Part shown: positions 40,531 to 53,029 of the stretch, piece after piece | How the letters are laid out: every line of letters starts with the position of its first letter | Position numbering within the stretch: position 1 is the first letter of the stretch | NCBI RefSeq assembly: GCF_027460265.1 | Contig: NZ_JAPZBC010000001.1 | Span: 4,161,501-4,225,500 of the forward strand | Length of the DNA stretch: 64,000 bases | Direction of reading: 5' to 3' | Source: Streptomyces sp. WMMC940 | GTDB lineage: Bacteria > Actinomycetota > Actinomycetes > Streptomycetales > Streptomycetaceae | The notes under the pieces: model-generated | Seen by the model: only the letters and a program-made list of their open reading frames with translations | What the model was told of the DNA's origin: nothing | Databases searched by the model: none | Made by a program: the position numbers and the translations under genes

Positions 40531-41520
40531 ATGAAGTACACACAGCTCGGACGCACCGGACTCAAGGTCAGCCGACTCGTCCTCGGCACGATGAACTTCG
40601 GGCCCCAGACCACCGAGGCCGACAGCCACACGATCATGGACGCCGCGCTCGGCGCGGGCCTGAACTTCTTCGACACGGCGAATGTGTATGGATGGGGCGA
40701 GAACAAGGGCCGCACCGAGGCGATCATCGGTTCGTGGTTCGCGAAGGGCGGCGACCGCCGCGACAAGGTGGTCCTCGCCACCAAGGTGTACGGGAACATG
40801 GGCGTGGACGGCGAGGTCTGGCCCAACCACGACAAACTGTCCGCCCTCAACATCCGCCGGGCCGTCGACGCCAGCCTCAAGCGGCTGCGGACGGACTACA
40901 TCGACCTCTACCAGTTCCACCACATCGACCGGAGCACGCCGGTCGAGGAGATCTGGCAGGCGATCGACGTCCTGATCTCCCAGGGCAAGATCCTCTACGC
41001 CGGTTCGTCCAACTTCCCCGGCTGGAAGATCGCCCAGACCAACGAGACCGCCCGGCGGCTCGGCTCCTTCGGCCTGGTCAGCGAGCAGTGCCTGTACAAC
41101 CTCGCCGAGCGGCGCGCCGAGATGGAGGTCATCCCGGCCGCCCGGGAGTACGGCCTCGGCGTGATCCCCTGGTCGCCGCTGCACGGCGGTCTACTCGGCG
41201 GCGTGATCAAGAAGGAGACCGAGGGCGGGCGCCGTTCAGCCGGACGCTCCGCCGACGCGCTTGCCGACACCTCGGTACGGGAAAAGATCCAGGCCTACGA
41301 GGACCTGCTGGACAAGCACGGCCTGGCCCCCGGCGAGGTCGCTCTGGCCTGGCTGCTCACCCGCCCGGGCGTCACGGGCCCGATCGTCGGCCCGCGCACC
41401 GCGGACCAGCTGGCGTCGGCGCTCCGGGCGCTGGAACTGGAGCTTCCGGACGAGCTGCTGAAGGAACTCGACACGATCTTCCCGGGCCCGGGGCCGTCCC
41501 CGGAGGCGTTCGCCTGGTGA
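40531..41520 (+). CDS. Aldo/keto reductase
   Basis: 329 residues, (beta/alpha)8 NADPH enzyme. MKYTQLGRTGLKVSRLVLGTMNFG opens the barrel. The catalytic residues are Asp and Tyr in NFFDTANVYGWGENKG, Lys in VVLATKVYG and His in YIDLYQFHHID. Cofactor-binding residues appear in the late TGPIVGPRTADQL segment. It belongs to the YajO/AKR11-13-like group acting on aldehydes and ketones. Substrate unknown. An upstream in-frame ATG region (40480) is not needed. A 15-bp hairpin follows the stop. Confidence 0.9.
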   Translation: MKYTQLGRTGLKVSRLVLGTMNFGPQTTEADSHTIMDAALGAGLNFFDTANVYGWGENKGRTEAIIGSWFAKGGDRRDKVVLATKVYGNMGVDGEVWPNHDKLSALNIRRAVDASLKRLRTDYIDLYQFHHIDRSTPVEEIWQAIDVLISQGKILYAGSSNFPGWKIAQTNETARRLGSFGLVSEQCLYNLAERRAEMEVIPAAREYGLGVIPWSPLHGGLLGGVIKKETEGGRRSAGRSADALADTSVREKIQAYEDLLDKHGLAPGEVALAWLLTRPGVTGPIVGPRTADQLASALRALELELPDELLKELDTIFPGPGPSPEAFAW

Positions 41521-41569
41521 ACGCCGGGACCTGAGGGCTGCCGTATCGGGGGCCCACCGGGGCCGAGGG

Positions 41570-41616
41570 GCGCCGGGGGACGGGGGGACGGGGGCGGCGC
41601 TCCCGTCCCCCGGCGC
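41570..41616. terminator. 15-bp perfect hairpin between convergent genes
   Basis: GCGCCGGGGGACGGG (41570-41584) and CCCGTCCCCCGGCGC (41602-41616), 17-nt loop, in the gap between the aldo/keto reductase stop (41520) and the Nudix stop (41661). Confidence 0.65.
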
Positions 41617-41660
41617 GCGGGTCGCCCGGCGGAGCGGCAGGGGCCGCGCGGGCGAAGCGG

Positions 41661-42122
41661 TCAGGTGCTCTTCCGCAGCGCGGCCAGCAGTCCGGCGAGG
41701 TCCGGCGGCCAGACCGCCTCCGTCGCCCGGGCCGGTTGCTCGGGGGTCCACCAGCGCCACGCCAGGATCCTCTCCTCGGCGTGCGCGGCGGCGGCACCGT
41801 CCGTGGGCTCGCGGCGCGGGCCGTGGGAGACGTAGACGTGCTCGTGCCGGCGCACGGGAACGCCGGCACGGGTGAAGTCGTGCTCCCAGGTGCACAGCAG
41901 CGTGCCCGGCTCCAGGTCGGAGCGGTACGCGGGTGTGGCCTCCCATCCGGTTTCCTCGCGCAACTCGCGCCGGGCGCCCTCGCGCGGGGACTCCCCGGGC
42001 TCCAGCCCGCCGCCGGGCATCGCCCAGTGGACGCCGACCTCCTCGTTGTCGTAGCGGAAGAGGAAGACCGCGCCGTCGGGGTCGAGGACGGCAACGCCCG
42101 CCGCGCTACGGGGTTTTCGCAT
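41661..42122 (-). CDS. Nudix hydrolase
   Basis: 153 residues. The complete Nudix box GGGLEPGESPREGARRELREETGW (about residues 37-60) binds Mg2+ and activates water for cleavage of a nucleoside diphosphate-X bond. AAGVAVLDPDGAVFLFRYDNEEVGVHWAMP and the C-terminal ERILAWRWWTPEQ are typical of the broad MutT-like group. The exact substrate is not predictable. The gene is minus-strand and followed by a decayed interval upstream (42123-42754). Confidence 0.88.
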   Translation of the reverse strand: MRKPRSAAGVAVLDPDGAVFLFRYDNEEVGVHWAMPGGGLEPGESPREGARRELREETGWEATPAYRSDLEPGTLLCTWEHDFTRAGVPVRRHEHVYVSHGPRREPTDGAAAAHAEERILAWRWWTPEQPARATEAVWPPDLAGLLAALRKST

Positions 42123-42754
42123 CCAGGCACCTTGGCCCGGGGCGGGTCCCGGTCACGGCTCCGCAGGCAACACACCTAGGGGACAGCCCTTGCTCAGGGC
42201 TTCACTGCTGCCCGGGCTCTGAGCGGTATTCGTCACTGTGACATGAATCCCTCGTCGGGCTGCTCTACGTACTCATGGACGAGGCGACCCGCTGACCTGA
42301 CGGGGCAGCACTTCCCGGAGCCGGGACTCGAACGCCACCGCAGCGGGTTCCCGGCGGAAGGGCTTTAGCTGCTCGTAGAACTCCCGGAGATGGCCGGCGA
42401 CTCGTTGCGAGCTGACGGCCGCCGCTGGGACCAGGGCGTCCTCATCGCCGCCGGCCGCCCCCGCATCCGCCGAGCGCTGGGCCGCCGAGTTCCCCTCCCG
42501 GCACACCGCCGCGGCCAACGCCCACGTCTGGTCCGAGATCAGCACCGCCGACCCCGACCCGCGGACCCTGCCCGTGCGGCCGCGCCCGGGACGGCCGCAC
42601 GCCGTGGACGCCTGCCGGCGTTCACGGCGTGCACGGCGCCACGCGCCGCGGGGGTCGTGGTCGACCGCTGCGGGCGGTGCGGCCTGTCGGGGTGGGGTGT
42701 CAGGGGAGCGGGCGGTCGCCGGGGACGGCCGGACCGTGGGGAACCGGCCCCTTC
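42123..42754. other. Degenerate 630-bp interval with no convincing gene
   Basis: Frames are short and overlapping on both strands. The best minus-strand frame (42273-42545, VAGHLREFYEQLKPFRREPAAVAFESRLREVLP) looks protein-like only at its end. Plus-strand fragments (e.g. WAAEFPSRHTAAANAHVWSEIS around 42476-42540) switch frame repeatedly. A short stem AGCCCT/AGGGCT lies near 42187. Likely the remains of a lost gene. No function proposed. Confidence 0.45.
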
Positions 42755-43195
42755 CTAGGCGTTCGCGTACACCTTGGAGACGAACTCCGCGATCTGGTCG
42801 TCCGAGAGGTTCTTGGCGAGATCGGCTTCCGTGATCATGCCGACGAGCTGGTGTCCGTGCTCGACGTCGATCACCGGCAGCCGCTTGATCTGGTTCTCCT
42901 CCATCAGGTGCAGCGCCTCCTCGGCGGGGGCGCTCGCTTTGATCCAGCGCAGGTCACCGGAGAGGGAACCGGCCTGGACCGTCGCCGGGTCTATGCCTTC
43001 CGCACAGCACCGGACGACGATGTCGCGGTCGGTGACGAGGCCCGTGAGCCTGTTGTTGTCGCCGCATATGGGAAGGGCGCCGACGTTCAGGTCGCGCATC
43101 ATGCGCGCCGCTTCCCGCAGTGACTGGTGCGCACCGATGCACTGCACCCCGCCGCTCATGATGTCGCGGGCGGTGAGCTTGGCGTTCCCGGTCAT
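42755..43195 (-). CDS. Two-CBS-domain protein
   Basis: 146 residues made of a CBS pair: LTARDIMSGGVQCIGAHQSLREAARMMRDLNVGALPICGDNNRLTGLVTDRDIVVR, then DLRWIKASAPAEEALHLMEENQIKRLPVIDVEHGHQLVGMITEADLAKNL. Both repeats carry the G-(L/M)-(V/I)-T-(D/E)-x-D motif that binds adenosyl ligands such as AMP or ATP. There is no other domain, so it probably senses energy state and acts on a partner. In Streptomyces such genes are often in stress regulons. It is upstream-adjacent (41 bp) to the antitoxin-like gene on the same strand. Confidence 0.88.
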   Translation of the reverse strand: MTGNAKLTARDIMSGGVQCIGAHQSLREAARMMRDLNVGALPICGDNNRLTGLVTDRDIVVRCCAEGIDPATVQAGSLSGDLRWIKASAPAEEALHLMEENQIKRLPVIDVEHGHQLVGMITEADLAKNLSDDQIAEFVSKVYANA

Positions 43196-43236
43196 GATTG
43201 CCTTCCGTTCCGCAGGAGGGCGTCCGTCGGGCCCCG

Positions 43237-43440
43237 TCAGGGCTGCGGCGGCTTGTCCTGCCCCTGGCCGGGCTGGTCGCCGCCGAACTGCTCCCTGAGC
43301 CTGTCCTGGCCGGCGTCGACCTGGCCGCTGTACTTGCCCTGGGTCCTTTCGTCGATCATGTCCCCGCCTTTGTCGACGCCCTTCGAGGCCTGGTGCTCGT
43401 GGCCCTTCAGCATCTGCTTGAGCTTGTCCATCATGGACAT
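43237..43440 (-). CDS. MT0933-like antitoxin family protein, orphan
   Basis: 67 residues: MSMMDKLKQMLKGHEHQASKGVDKGGDMIDERTQGKYSGQVDAGQDRLREQFGG, the short hydrophilic, helix-rich pattern of the MT0933/Rv0909 antitoxin-like family (PF14013), followed by a Gln/Pro tail. GGAGG precedes the ATG by 7 nt. No toxin is adjacent. In Streptomyces these proteins commonly occur alone near stress genes, and the CBS gene follows by 41 bp, so the two may be co-transcribed. Confidence 0.75.
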   Translation of the reverse strand: MSMMDKLKQMLKGHEHQASKGVDKGGDMIDERTQGKYSGQVDAGQDRLREQFGGDQPGQGQDKPPQP

Positions 43441-43736
43441 GGGCGGTCCTCCTTGCCGTGTGCCCCCGCCTCTCCAGCGTCTCCTCCTCCTGCACGGTTC
43501 GCATCTGGGCGGGCGGTCGTCCCGAGGACCGGAACGCGTGCGGGCGGAACCGTGCGGAATCACCCCGTCGCGGCGTGGCACGAGGCACCGTGCTCCCGTG
43601 AGGCACCGTACTTCTCGGACGCCGTGCGGGCCGCCCCCTCGCCGGCCGAGGCGGCGACGCGCCTCGTCGACCTCCGCGAGACCGGCATCGGACAAACCCG
43701 CCGGCCACGGACCTGAAGCGGTCACCCGTGAAGGGG

Positions 43737-44438
43737 CTAGTCCGCCGCCCGCTGGTACGGTCCGCCCAGTCCCCATGCCTGGTGCATCGCACCGGCGAAG
43801 GCCGCGGCCAGCTTGTGCTCGCCGGAGGGGCCCGGGTGGGTGCCGTCGTAGGTGTCGGTGTGGATGTCGTACGCGTCCGGCATCGAGGCCAGCAGCAGCG
43901 GCGACGCGGGCGTGTCCAGATCCGCGACCGTCTTGGCGAGGAGTTCGTTGAAGCGGTCGCACTCGGCGGCGAAAGGGGTGTCCGCCAGGGCGCGGACGTT
44001 GGGGATGACCGGCAGCAGCACGGCCCGGACGTGCGGGTTGGCCTCGCGGGCCGCGGCGATGAACTGCCGGGTGTTCGCGGCGGTCTGAGTGCTGTTCGTG
44101 TAGAAGCCGAGGTCTATCAGCCCCAGCGACACGAGGAGCACGTCGGCCTTCGCCGCGGCCACCGCGCCGCCGATGAGGGGCGCCATGTGCAGCCAGCCCT
44201 CGCCCCAGCCCGCCAGGTGGCGGCGGGCCTTCGCCGGGAAGTCAGGGCGGGCGTAGTCGGCGGACACGGGCGCCTCGGCGGCGGTGTCGTACAGCTCCGT
44301 GCGCGGCCCGACGATCGCGTACGGGCCGCCGAAGGAGCGGTTCAGGTGCTGCCACATCCGGTAGCGCCACGTGTAGTCGCCGGCGCGTCCGATGGTCATG
44401 GAGTCACCGACGAACATGAAACGCATGGGGGTAATCAT
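43737..44438 (-). CDS. SGNH/GDSL hydrolase
   Basis: 233 residues from ATG 44438, with GGGGGT upstream. A second in-frame ATG at 44426 is possible. SGNH blocks: I with the nucleophile in FVGDSMTIG (Ser about 14), II/III region LVSLGLIDLGFY, and block V DGTHPGPSGEHKLA supplying Asp and His. No signal peptide, so a cytoplasmic esterase/lipase or acetyl-hydrolase. Substrate unknown. Divergent from the secreted beta-propeller gene by 58 bp. Confidence 0.83.
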   Translation of the reverse strand: MITPMRFMFVGDSMTIGRAGDYTWRYRMWQHLNRSFGGPYAIVGPRTELYDTAAEAPVSADYARPDFPAKARRHLAGWGEGWLHMAPLIGGAVAAAKADVLLVSLGLIDLGFYTNSTQTAANTRQFIAAAREANPHVRAVLLPVIPNVRALADTPFAAECDRFNELLAKTVADLDTPASPLLLASMPDAYDIHTDTYDGTHPGPSGEHKLAAAFAGAMHQAWGLGGPYQRAAD

Positions 44439-44496
44439 GGCCGACCCCCGCCGGGCGTGGCCCCGGCCGGTGACGTGACGATGGACACTTGGGGGC

Positions 44497-45486
44497 ATGC
44501 GTTCGTTGCGTACGACTATGGCGGCTGCGGTCGCCGCCGCCGTGGCGGTCCTGGGGGCCGCCGTGCCCTCCGTGGCCGACGACTCCGGCGGTTTCATCAT
44601 CAAGGACCCGCGGATCACGGAGTCGAGCGGGCTCGCGGCCAGCCGTGCCCACCCCGGTGTGTACTGGACGCACAACGACCAGGACGAGCCCCGGGTCTTC
44701 GCGGTCGACTCCCGGACGGGCGAGACCGTGGCGACCGTCACCCTCGAGGGCGTCGGCAGGCCGCGCGACATGGAGGCGATCTCGGTCGGCCCCGACGGCG
44801 ACGTCTACGTCGGGGACATCGGTGACAACGCGAACGGCAGCTGGGACCACGTCTGGATCTACCGCTTCCCCGAGCCGCGGACGCTGCGGGACGTGACCGT
44901 CCACGCCACCCAGTACACGGTCCGGTACGCGGACGGCCCGCGGAACGCCGAGGCGATGATGGTGCACCCGAAGACCGGCCGCGTCTACATCGCCAGCAAG
45001 AACGAGGACGGCGGCGGGCTCTACGAGGGACCGTCCCGGCTGGTGACCGGTGGGACGAACGTCTTCCGGCGGATCGGCGAGGTGCCCTGGGTGACGGACG
45101 GCGCGTTCTCGCCCGACGGCCGGGAACTGGTGCTGCGTTCGTACTTCAGCGCCCGCGGCTACGCCTGGCGCGACGGACGGCTGGGCGCCGACCGCCATGT
45201 CAGCGCGCCGCTGCAGGGCCAGGCCGAGTCGGTGACCTTCACCCCGGACGGCAAGCAGCTGATGTTCGGGACGGAGGGCGAGCGGAGCGAGGTCCTGCCC
45301 CGGGACGCGGGTCGCGACGACGGCAAGGGCTCGGACGCGGCTTCGCCCTCCCGCTCCGGAGGCGCGGACTCGTCCGCGCGGGGCGCGGGCGGTGACGAGG
45401 GCAAGGGGCTCGCCGTGCCGGCGGGCGCGGTCGTGGCCGCGGTGCTGGCGTTCCTCGTGCTCAGGTCCCGGCGGCGGCGCGGCTGA
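44497..45486 (+). CDS. Secreted, membrane-anchored beta-propeller-like protein
   Basis: 329 residues. Signal peptide RSLRTTMAAAVAAAVAVLGAAVPSVA (1-27), then repeated propeller-type strands: ITESSGLAASRAHPGVYWTHND, RVFAVDSRTGETVATVTL, MEAISVGPDGDVYVGDIGDN, EAMMVHPKTGRVYIASK, TDGAFSPDGRELVLRSY, ESVTFTPDGKQLMFGTEG. A Ser/Gly/Asp-rich linker leads to a C-terminal helix AVPAGAVVAAVLAFLVLRSRRRRG, a membrane anchor with a positive stop. It is probably an extracytoplasmic ligand- or metal-binding protein. Catalysis is not evident. Confidence 0.78.
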   Translation: MRSLRTTMAAAVAAAVAVLGAAVPSVADDSGGFIIKDPRITESSGLAASRAHPGVYWTHNDQDEPRVFAVDSRTGETVATVTLEGVGRPRDMEAISVGPDGDVYVGDIGDNANGSWDHVWIYRFPEPRTLRDVTVHATQYTVRYADGPRNAEAMMVHPKTGRVYIASKNEDGGGLYEGPSRLVTGGTNVFRRIGEVPWVTDGAFSPDGRELVLRSYFSARGYAWRDGRLGADRHVSAPLQGQAESVTFTPDGKQLMFGTEGERSEVLPRDAGRDDGKGSDAASPSRSGGADSSARGAGGDEGKGLAVPAGAVVAAVLAFLVLRSRRRRG

Positions 45487-45674
45487 GCGGCTTCTCCCCG
45501 TCGGGGCCCGGTGGTTCCCCGACGAGTGCGTCAGAGCCCTGGAGTACGGACGCGGCCAGGACGGGCCGGGCGGGCCGGACAGGACGGGACAGGGCCGGGC
45601 ACGCGCCGGCGGGGCACCTCGCCTCCGGGAGAGGCTCGTGCCGGCATCGCGAGCGCGGCGCGGCGTGCCCCGGT

Positions 45675-45705
45675 GGGTGGGCCCGCGAGGGGGGCGGGCC
45701 CACCC
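45675..45705. terminator. 12-bp perfect hairpin
   Basis: GGGTGGGCCCGC (45675-45686), 7-nt loop, GCGGGCCCACCC (45694-45705), in the 317-bp gap between two convergent genes (stops at 45486 and 45804). Confidence 0.5.
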
Positions 45706-45709
45706 GGTC

Positions 45710-45748
45710 GGCGTGGCGCCGTTCCACTGGGCCGGACGGCGCCACGCC
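45710..45748. terminator. Second 12-bp hairpin
   Basis: GGCGTGGCGCCG (45710-45721) and CGGCGCCACGCC (45737-45748), 15-nt loop, 5 bp from the previous hairpin. It is nearer to the DUF4360 stop and may serve that gene while the first serves the other strand. Confidence 0.45.
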
Positions 45749-45803
45749 GGTCGCAAGTCGCCGGGCGACCGGCGTGGCGGTCCGCCGGCGCAGGGCGCTC
45801 CCG

Positions 45804-46457
45804 TTACGCCGGGCACTCCTTCCAGGCGAGCCGGTAGATGGTGTTGATCTCGCCGTCGGTGGAGTCCATCGTCATGAAGCTGGTCTTCGACGGGCTGGAC
45901 GTCCCCGCCTTCACCCGGAGTTCGGTGTTGATGTTGAAGTTCCGCTTCACTCCGCAGGGGGCCCAGACCAGCTGTCCCCACTCGGTCTCGTCGGTGGCCT
46001 GCCAGTTGTCGTCGTACGGCCCGCTGTACGGGTGGCTCCTCGCGGCCGTGTCGGGCGAGCCCTGGAAGTAGTAGGACGCCTGCTGGACGGCCGTCGCGCC
46101 GCGCTGCAGGCTGGCGTAACCGCGGTAGTCCGCACTGGCGACGGCGTAGGTGAAGCCGTGCGGGACGTGCACGATCAGGTTGAGCTGACAGTTCTTGCGG
46201 AAGTCGACGGGCGAGGCGCCCCCGCCGACCTGGGCGAGGTAGTCGCTGTAGGTGACGGTGAAGGCGGTGTTGTCCGGGGAGACCGCCACCGCCGCGGTCC
46301 CGGGCTTGCAGCCCGAGCCGTTCACCGTGGCGATCTCGATGACGATCTTGTCGGGTGGCGCGACGATGGACGCGTTCGCGCTGCCGGCGTTGCCGGCGAC
46401 GAGCGTGGAGGCGATGACCGCGGTGAGGGCGGCGCTGGTGCGTAAGGCGCGGGGCAT
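45804..46457 (-). CDS. DUF4360 family secreted protein
   Basis: 217 residues from the ATG at 46457. The ORF is open further upstream but the signal peptide begins here (MPRALRTSAALTAVIASTLVAGNAGSANA). The mature domain shows the DUF4360 pattern: PDKIVIEIATVNGSGCKPGTAAVAVSPDNTAFTVTYSDYLAQ, DFRKNCQLNLIVHVPHGFTYAVASADYRGYASLQ, WAPCGVKRNFNINTELRV and MDSTDGEINTIYRLAWKECP. Four conserved cysteines suggest two disulfides. Function unknown. The family is found as abundant secreted proteins in Streptomyces and fungi. Confidence 0.88.
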   Translation of the reverse strand: MPRALRTSAALTAVIASTLVAGNAGSANASIVAPPDKIVIEIATVNGSGCKPGTAAVAVSPDNTAFTVTYSDYLAQVGGGASPVDFRKNCQLNLIVHVPHGFTYAVASADYRGYASLQRGATAVQQASYYFQGSPDTAARSHPYSGPYDDNWQATDETEWGQLVWAPCGVKRNFNINTELRVKAGTSSPSKTSFMTMDSTDGEINTIYRLAWKECPA

Positions 46458-46851
46458 GATGCGTACTCCTGTGGTCGGAGGAGAGTCGGTCGGTGGCCGT
46501 GCGGGACGTGAACCGTGGGGGGTCCAGCCGATCCCGTGTCCCGCCCTCGACAGCCCTGGACTGTTGAGGCGTGAACATGTCAAACGCATCGGATCGCTTG
46601 GATCGTATGGACCAACGCGCCCTCCGAATAGGGCGGTTATCAGCCGTACCTCCACGACTGCTGCACACCGTTCTCACAACTTCGGCACCAGCGTGTGCAT
46701 ACGACGGGGTGACGGCGTCCGTCCGCGCACGGCGAAGGGCCCGGCGGACGCCATCGCCGCCGAGCCCTCCCGAGCCTCTCTCCCCGTGGTGCGGCGCGCC
46801 GCACCACCGCCGTGACGCGACCGGCCGGAGCCGGCGCTCACGACGCCCGGT
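46458..46851. other. Intergenic region (394 bp) upstream of the DUF4360 gene
   Basis: Contains the presumed promoter of the DUF4360 gene (AT-richer part 46565-46690) and, near serC, a GGCGTCCG ... CGGACGCC inverted repeat (about 46716-46755) that may terminate serC transcription. No gene is seen. Confidence 0.4.
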
Positions 46852-51070
<4,219 letters not shown>

Positions 51071-51165
51071 AGAGGCCGAGCGGGGGCCGGGCGTGTCCCG
51101 ACCGCCGTACGTATCGTTGTTCTGCGCGGCTGCCCGCCACCACGCGGCGGCCGGGGAGGAGCGCC

Positions 51166-51759
51166 ATGGTGACCGTCGTGGAGACCGACAGGATCGAGAT
51201 GGCTGAGAGCGACAACGAGCGCACCCTGGACGAGATGTTCGAGGCGCTCGAGCGGATGCCCGTCCCCGAGGGGTACAAGGTCGAGATCGTCGAGGGGACC
51301 GTCTTCACGTCGCCACAGCGGGACACGCACTGGGACATCATCGCGGACATCCACGACCAGTTGCGGGGGCGGTGCCCCAGGAAAAGGATCAAGTCGGACG
51401 TTCGCATCGACTACCCCGGCCACCTCAACGGATTCGCCACTGACCTGACCCTCCTCACCGGGAACGCCGAGAAGAACGCGAAAGGGCTGTGGCGCCATGA
51501 GGACGTGGTCCTCGTCGTCGAAGTCGTCTCCAGGAGCACCGGCGCCGACGACCACGGCCCGAAGAAGGCCGCCTACGCGAACGCCGGGGTGCCGGTCTAC
51601 CTGATCGCCGATCCGTATGTCGGCCGTTGCCACGTGTACACCCAGCCCAAGGGCGGCGAGTATCTCGTCGAGACGACCGTCGCCTTCGGCGCGGACGTCG
51701 ACCTCACCGGCACGGCCGTCGGTCTCACCCTCGGGACGGGGGAGTTCCCCCGCGAATGA
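51166..51759 (+). CDS. Uma2 family (PD-(D/E)XK nuclease-fold) protein
   Basis: 197 residues with GGAGGAGC ahead of the ATG. The DUF820/Uma2 pattern is clear: GYKVEIVEGTVFTSPQRDTHW (first acidic residue), SDVRIDYPGHLNGFATDLTLL (catalytic Asp), VVLVVEVVSRSTGADDHGPKKAAYANAGVPVYLIADP (E-x-V and Lys), and a C-terminal GTAVGLTLGTGEFP. These proteins share the restriction-endonuclease fold, but their biological role is unsettled. Actinobacteria carry many copies. It is downstream of the oxidoreductase by 95 bp and not obviously part of an operon. Confidence 0.85.
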   Translation: MVTVVETDRIEMAESDNERTLDEMFEALERMPVPEGYKVEIVEGTVFTSPQRDTHWDIIADIHDQLRGRCPRKRIKSDVRIDYPGHLNGFATDLTLLTGNAEKNAKGLWRHEDVVLVVEVVSRSTGADDHGPKKAAYANAGVPVYLIADPYVGRCHVYTQPKGGEYLVETTVAFGADVDLTGTAVGLTLGTGEFPRE

Positions 51760-51999
51760 GGCGGAGACGGCGGAGGGGACGGCCGAAGTGCACGGTTCCA
51801 GGCAGCCGTTCATCACTCGTCCCCCTGTCGAGCCGGTGATCTCCGACTGCGACGGCGTGGGCGCGGACCCGCCCTGTGCGCGGTCGGCCGGGCGCGGAGT
51901 GGAAGGCCGGGCCGTGGTGGCCGGCGCCGACTCGACGGCGCCGGCCGGGAGTCGAACGCGACGGTGACCCGCACCGCGCGCCGGGCTCGTTCGCCGGGC

Positions 52000-52821
52000 T
52001 CAGTCCCCGTCGAAGAGACGCTCCAGGACCCGGGCCACGCCGTCCTCCTCGTTGGACGTGGTCCGCCGGGGAACGGCGGCGAGCACGACCGGGTGCGCGT
52101 TGCCCATCGCGTAACCGCCGCCCGCCCAGCGGAGGATCGCCAGATCGTTGGGCATGTCGCCGAACGCCACCACCTCCTCCGCGGCGATGCCCCGTTCCGC
52201 GCAGAGAGCGGACAGCGTCGCGGCCTTGGTGACGCCCTGTGCGCTGATCTCCAGCAGGCCGCGCCCGCCCGAGTGGGTGAACTGCGCCTCCCCGCCCGCC
52301 GCTTCCTCCGCCAGCGCCACGAGCGCGTCCGCGTCCAAGCGGTTCGAGTGGGCGAGCAGTTTGACGATGGGGACGTCCAGCAGCCAGAGGTCGCCCAGGG
52401 ACGCCACGGGCGACTCCGCGCCGAGTCCGCCGCCGAAACGCAGCAGGTACGCCGGCTCGTACAGCACCCTCAGGCCGGTCTCCACGGCGAACCCCAGTCC
52501 CGGCGCCGCTTCGGCCAGGGCCGTCGCCACCTTGCGGGCGGTGGCCGGCACGAGCGCCAGCGAGCGGACGACCGTACGCGCACGCACGTCGTACACCTGC
52601 GCGCCGTTGCTGCACACCGCCGTGCCGACGAGCCCCGTCGCCGCGGCCAGCGCGTCCACGTAGCGCGGCGGCCGGGCGGTGACGAAGACGAGTTCCGCGC
52701 CGCCCTCGACAGCCACGCGCAGGGCGCGCAGCGTGCGCTCCGACACGGTGCCGTCGCGGCGCAGGAGGGTGCCGTCCAGGTCGGTCGCGATCAGCCGGGG
52801 GCGGGAGCGAGGGTGCCGCAT
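52000..52821 (-). CDS. Cof-type HAD-IIB phosphatase
   Basis: 273 residues. Motif I LIATDLDGTLLRRDGTVSE, motif II ELVFVTARPPRYVDAL, C2-type cap (about 90-190), Lys in QGVTKAATLSALC, and motif IV VVAFGDMPNDLAILRWAG. This is the Cof/YidA group of sugar-phosphate and pyridoxal-phosphate phosphatases, cytoplasmic. The motif AVCSNGAQVYD is the usual conserved 'NG' cap entry. The last residues (TTSNEEDGVARVLERLFDGD) are family-typical. Monocistronic and separated by about 200 bp from its neighbours. Confidence 0.9.
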   Translation of the reverse strand: MRHPRSRPRLIATDLDGTLLRRDGTVSERTLRALRVAVEGGAELVFVTARPPRYVDALAAATGLVGTAVCSNGAQVYDVRARTVVRSLALVPATARKVATALAEAAPGLGFAVETGLRVLYEPAYLLRFGGGLGAESPVASLGDLWLLDVPIVKLLAHSNRLDADALVALAEEAAGGEAQFTHSGGRGLLEISAQGVTKAATLSALCAERGIAAEEVVAFGDMPNDLAILRWAGGGYAMGNAHPVVLAAVPRRTTSNEEDGVARVLERLFDGD

Positions 52822-53029
52822 CGGCCCATGCTAGGGCCGCATCGGGCCCGTGCCCGGGGCCGGTTCTCCGTTCGCCCGTCTCCGGCGGGTCCCGGGGTGG
52901 CGCACGGACCGCCCGGTATTCGCTCGCGCGTCCGCACCGTGTGGGCCGACGTCGCGTGACCCGCGGGGGCCGGATCCGTCGGCCGGCGACAGGGCGAACG
53001 CCGTCGGCGGTGCGGCGCGTCCCGTCGCC

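Noticed and set aside
42290..42370. tRNA-like T-arm (GTTCGAGTCCCGG on the minus strand)
   Set aside because: The TTCGAGTCCCGG word resembles a T-loop, but the 5' T-stem (GTGGC) does not pair with the 3' side, and no anticodon arm or acceptor stem can be drawn around it.
51166..51759. Restriction or defence nuclease role for the Uma2 protein
   Set aside because: The fold is nuclease-like, but no methyltransferase, helicase or other defence partner is adjacent and Uma2 copies are abundant in actinobacteria, so defence is not supported here.
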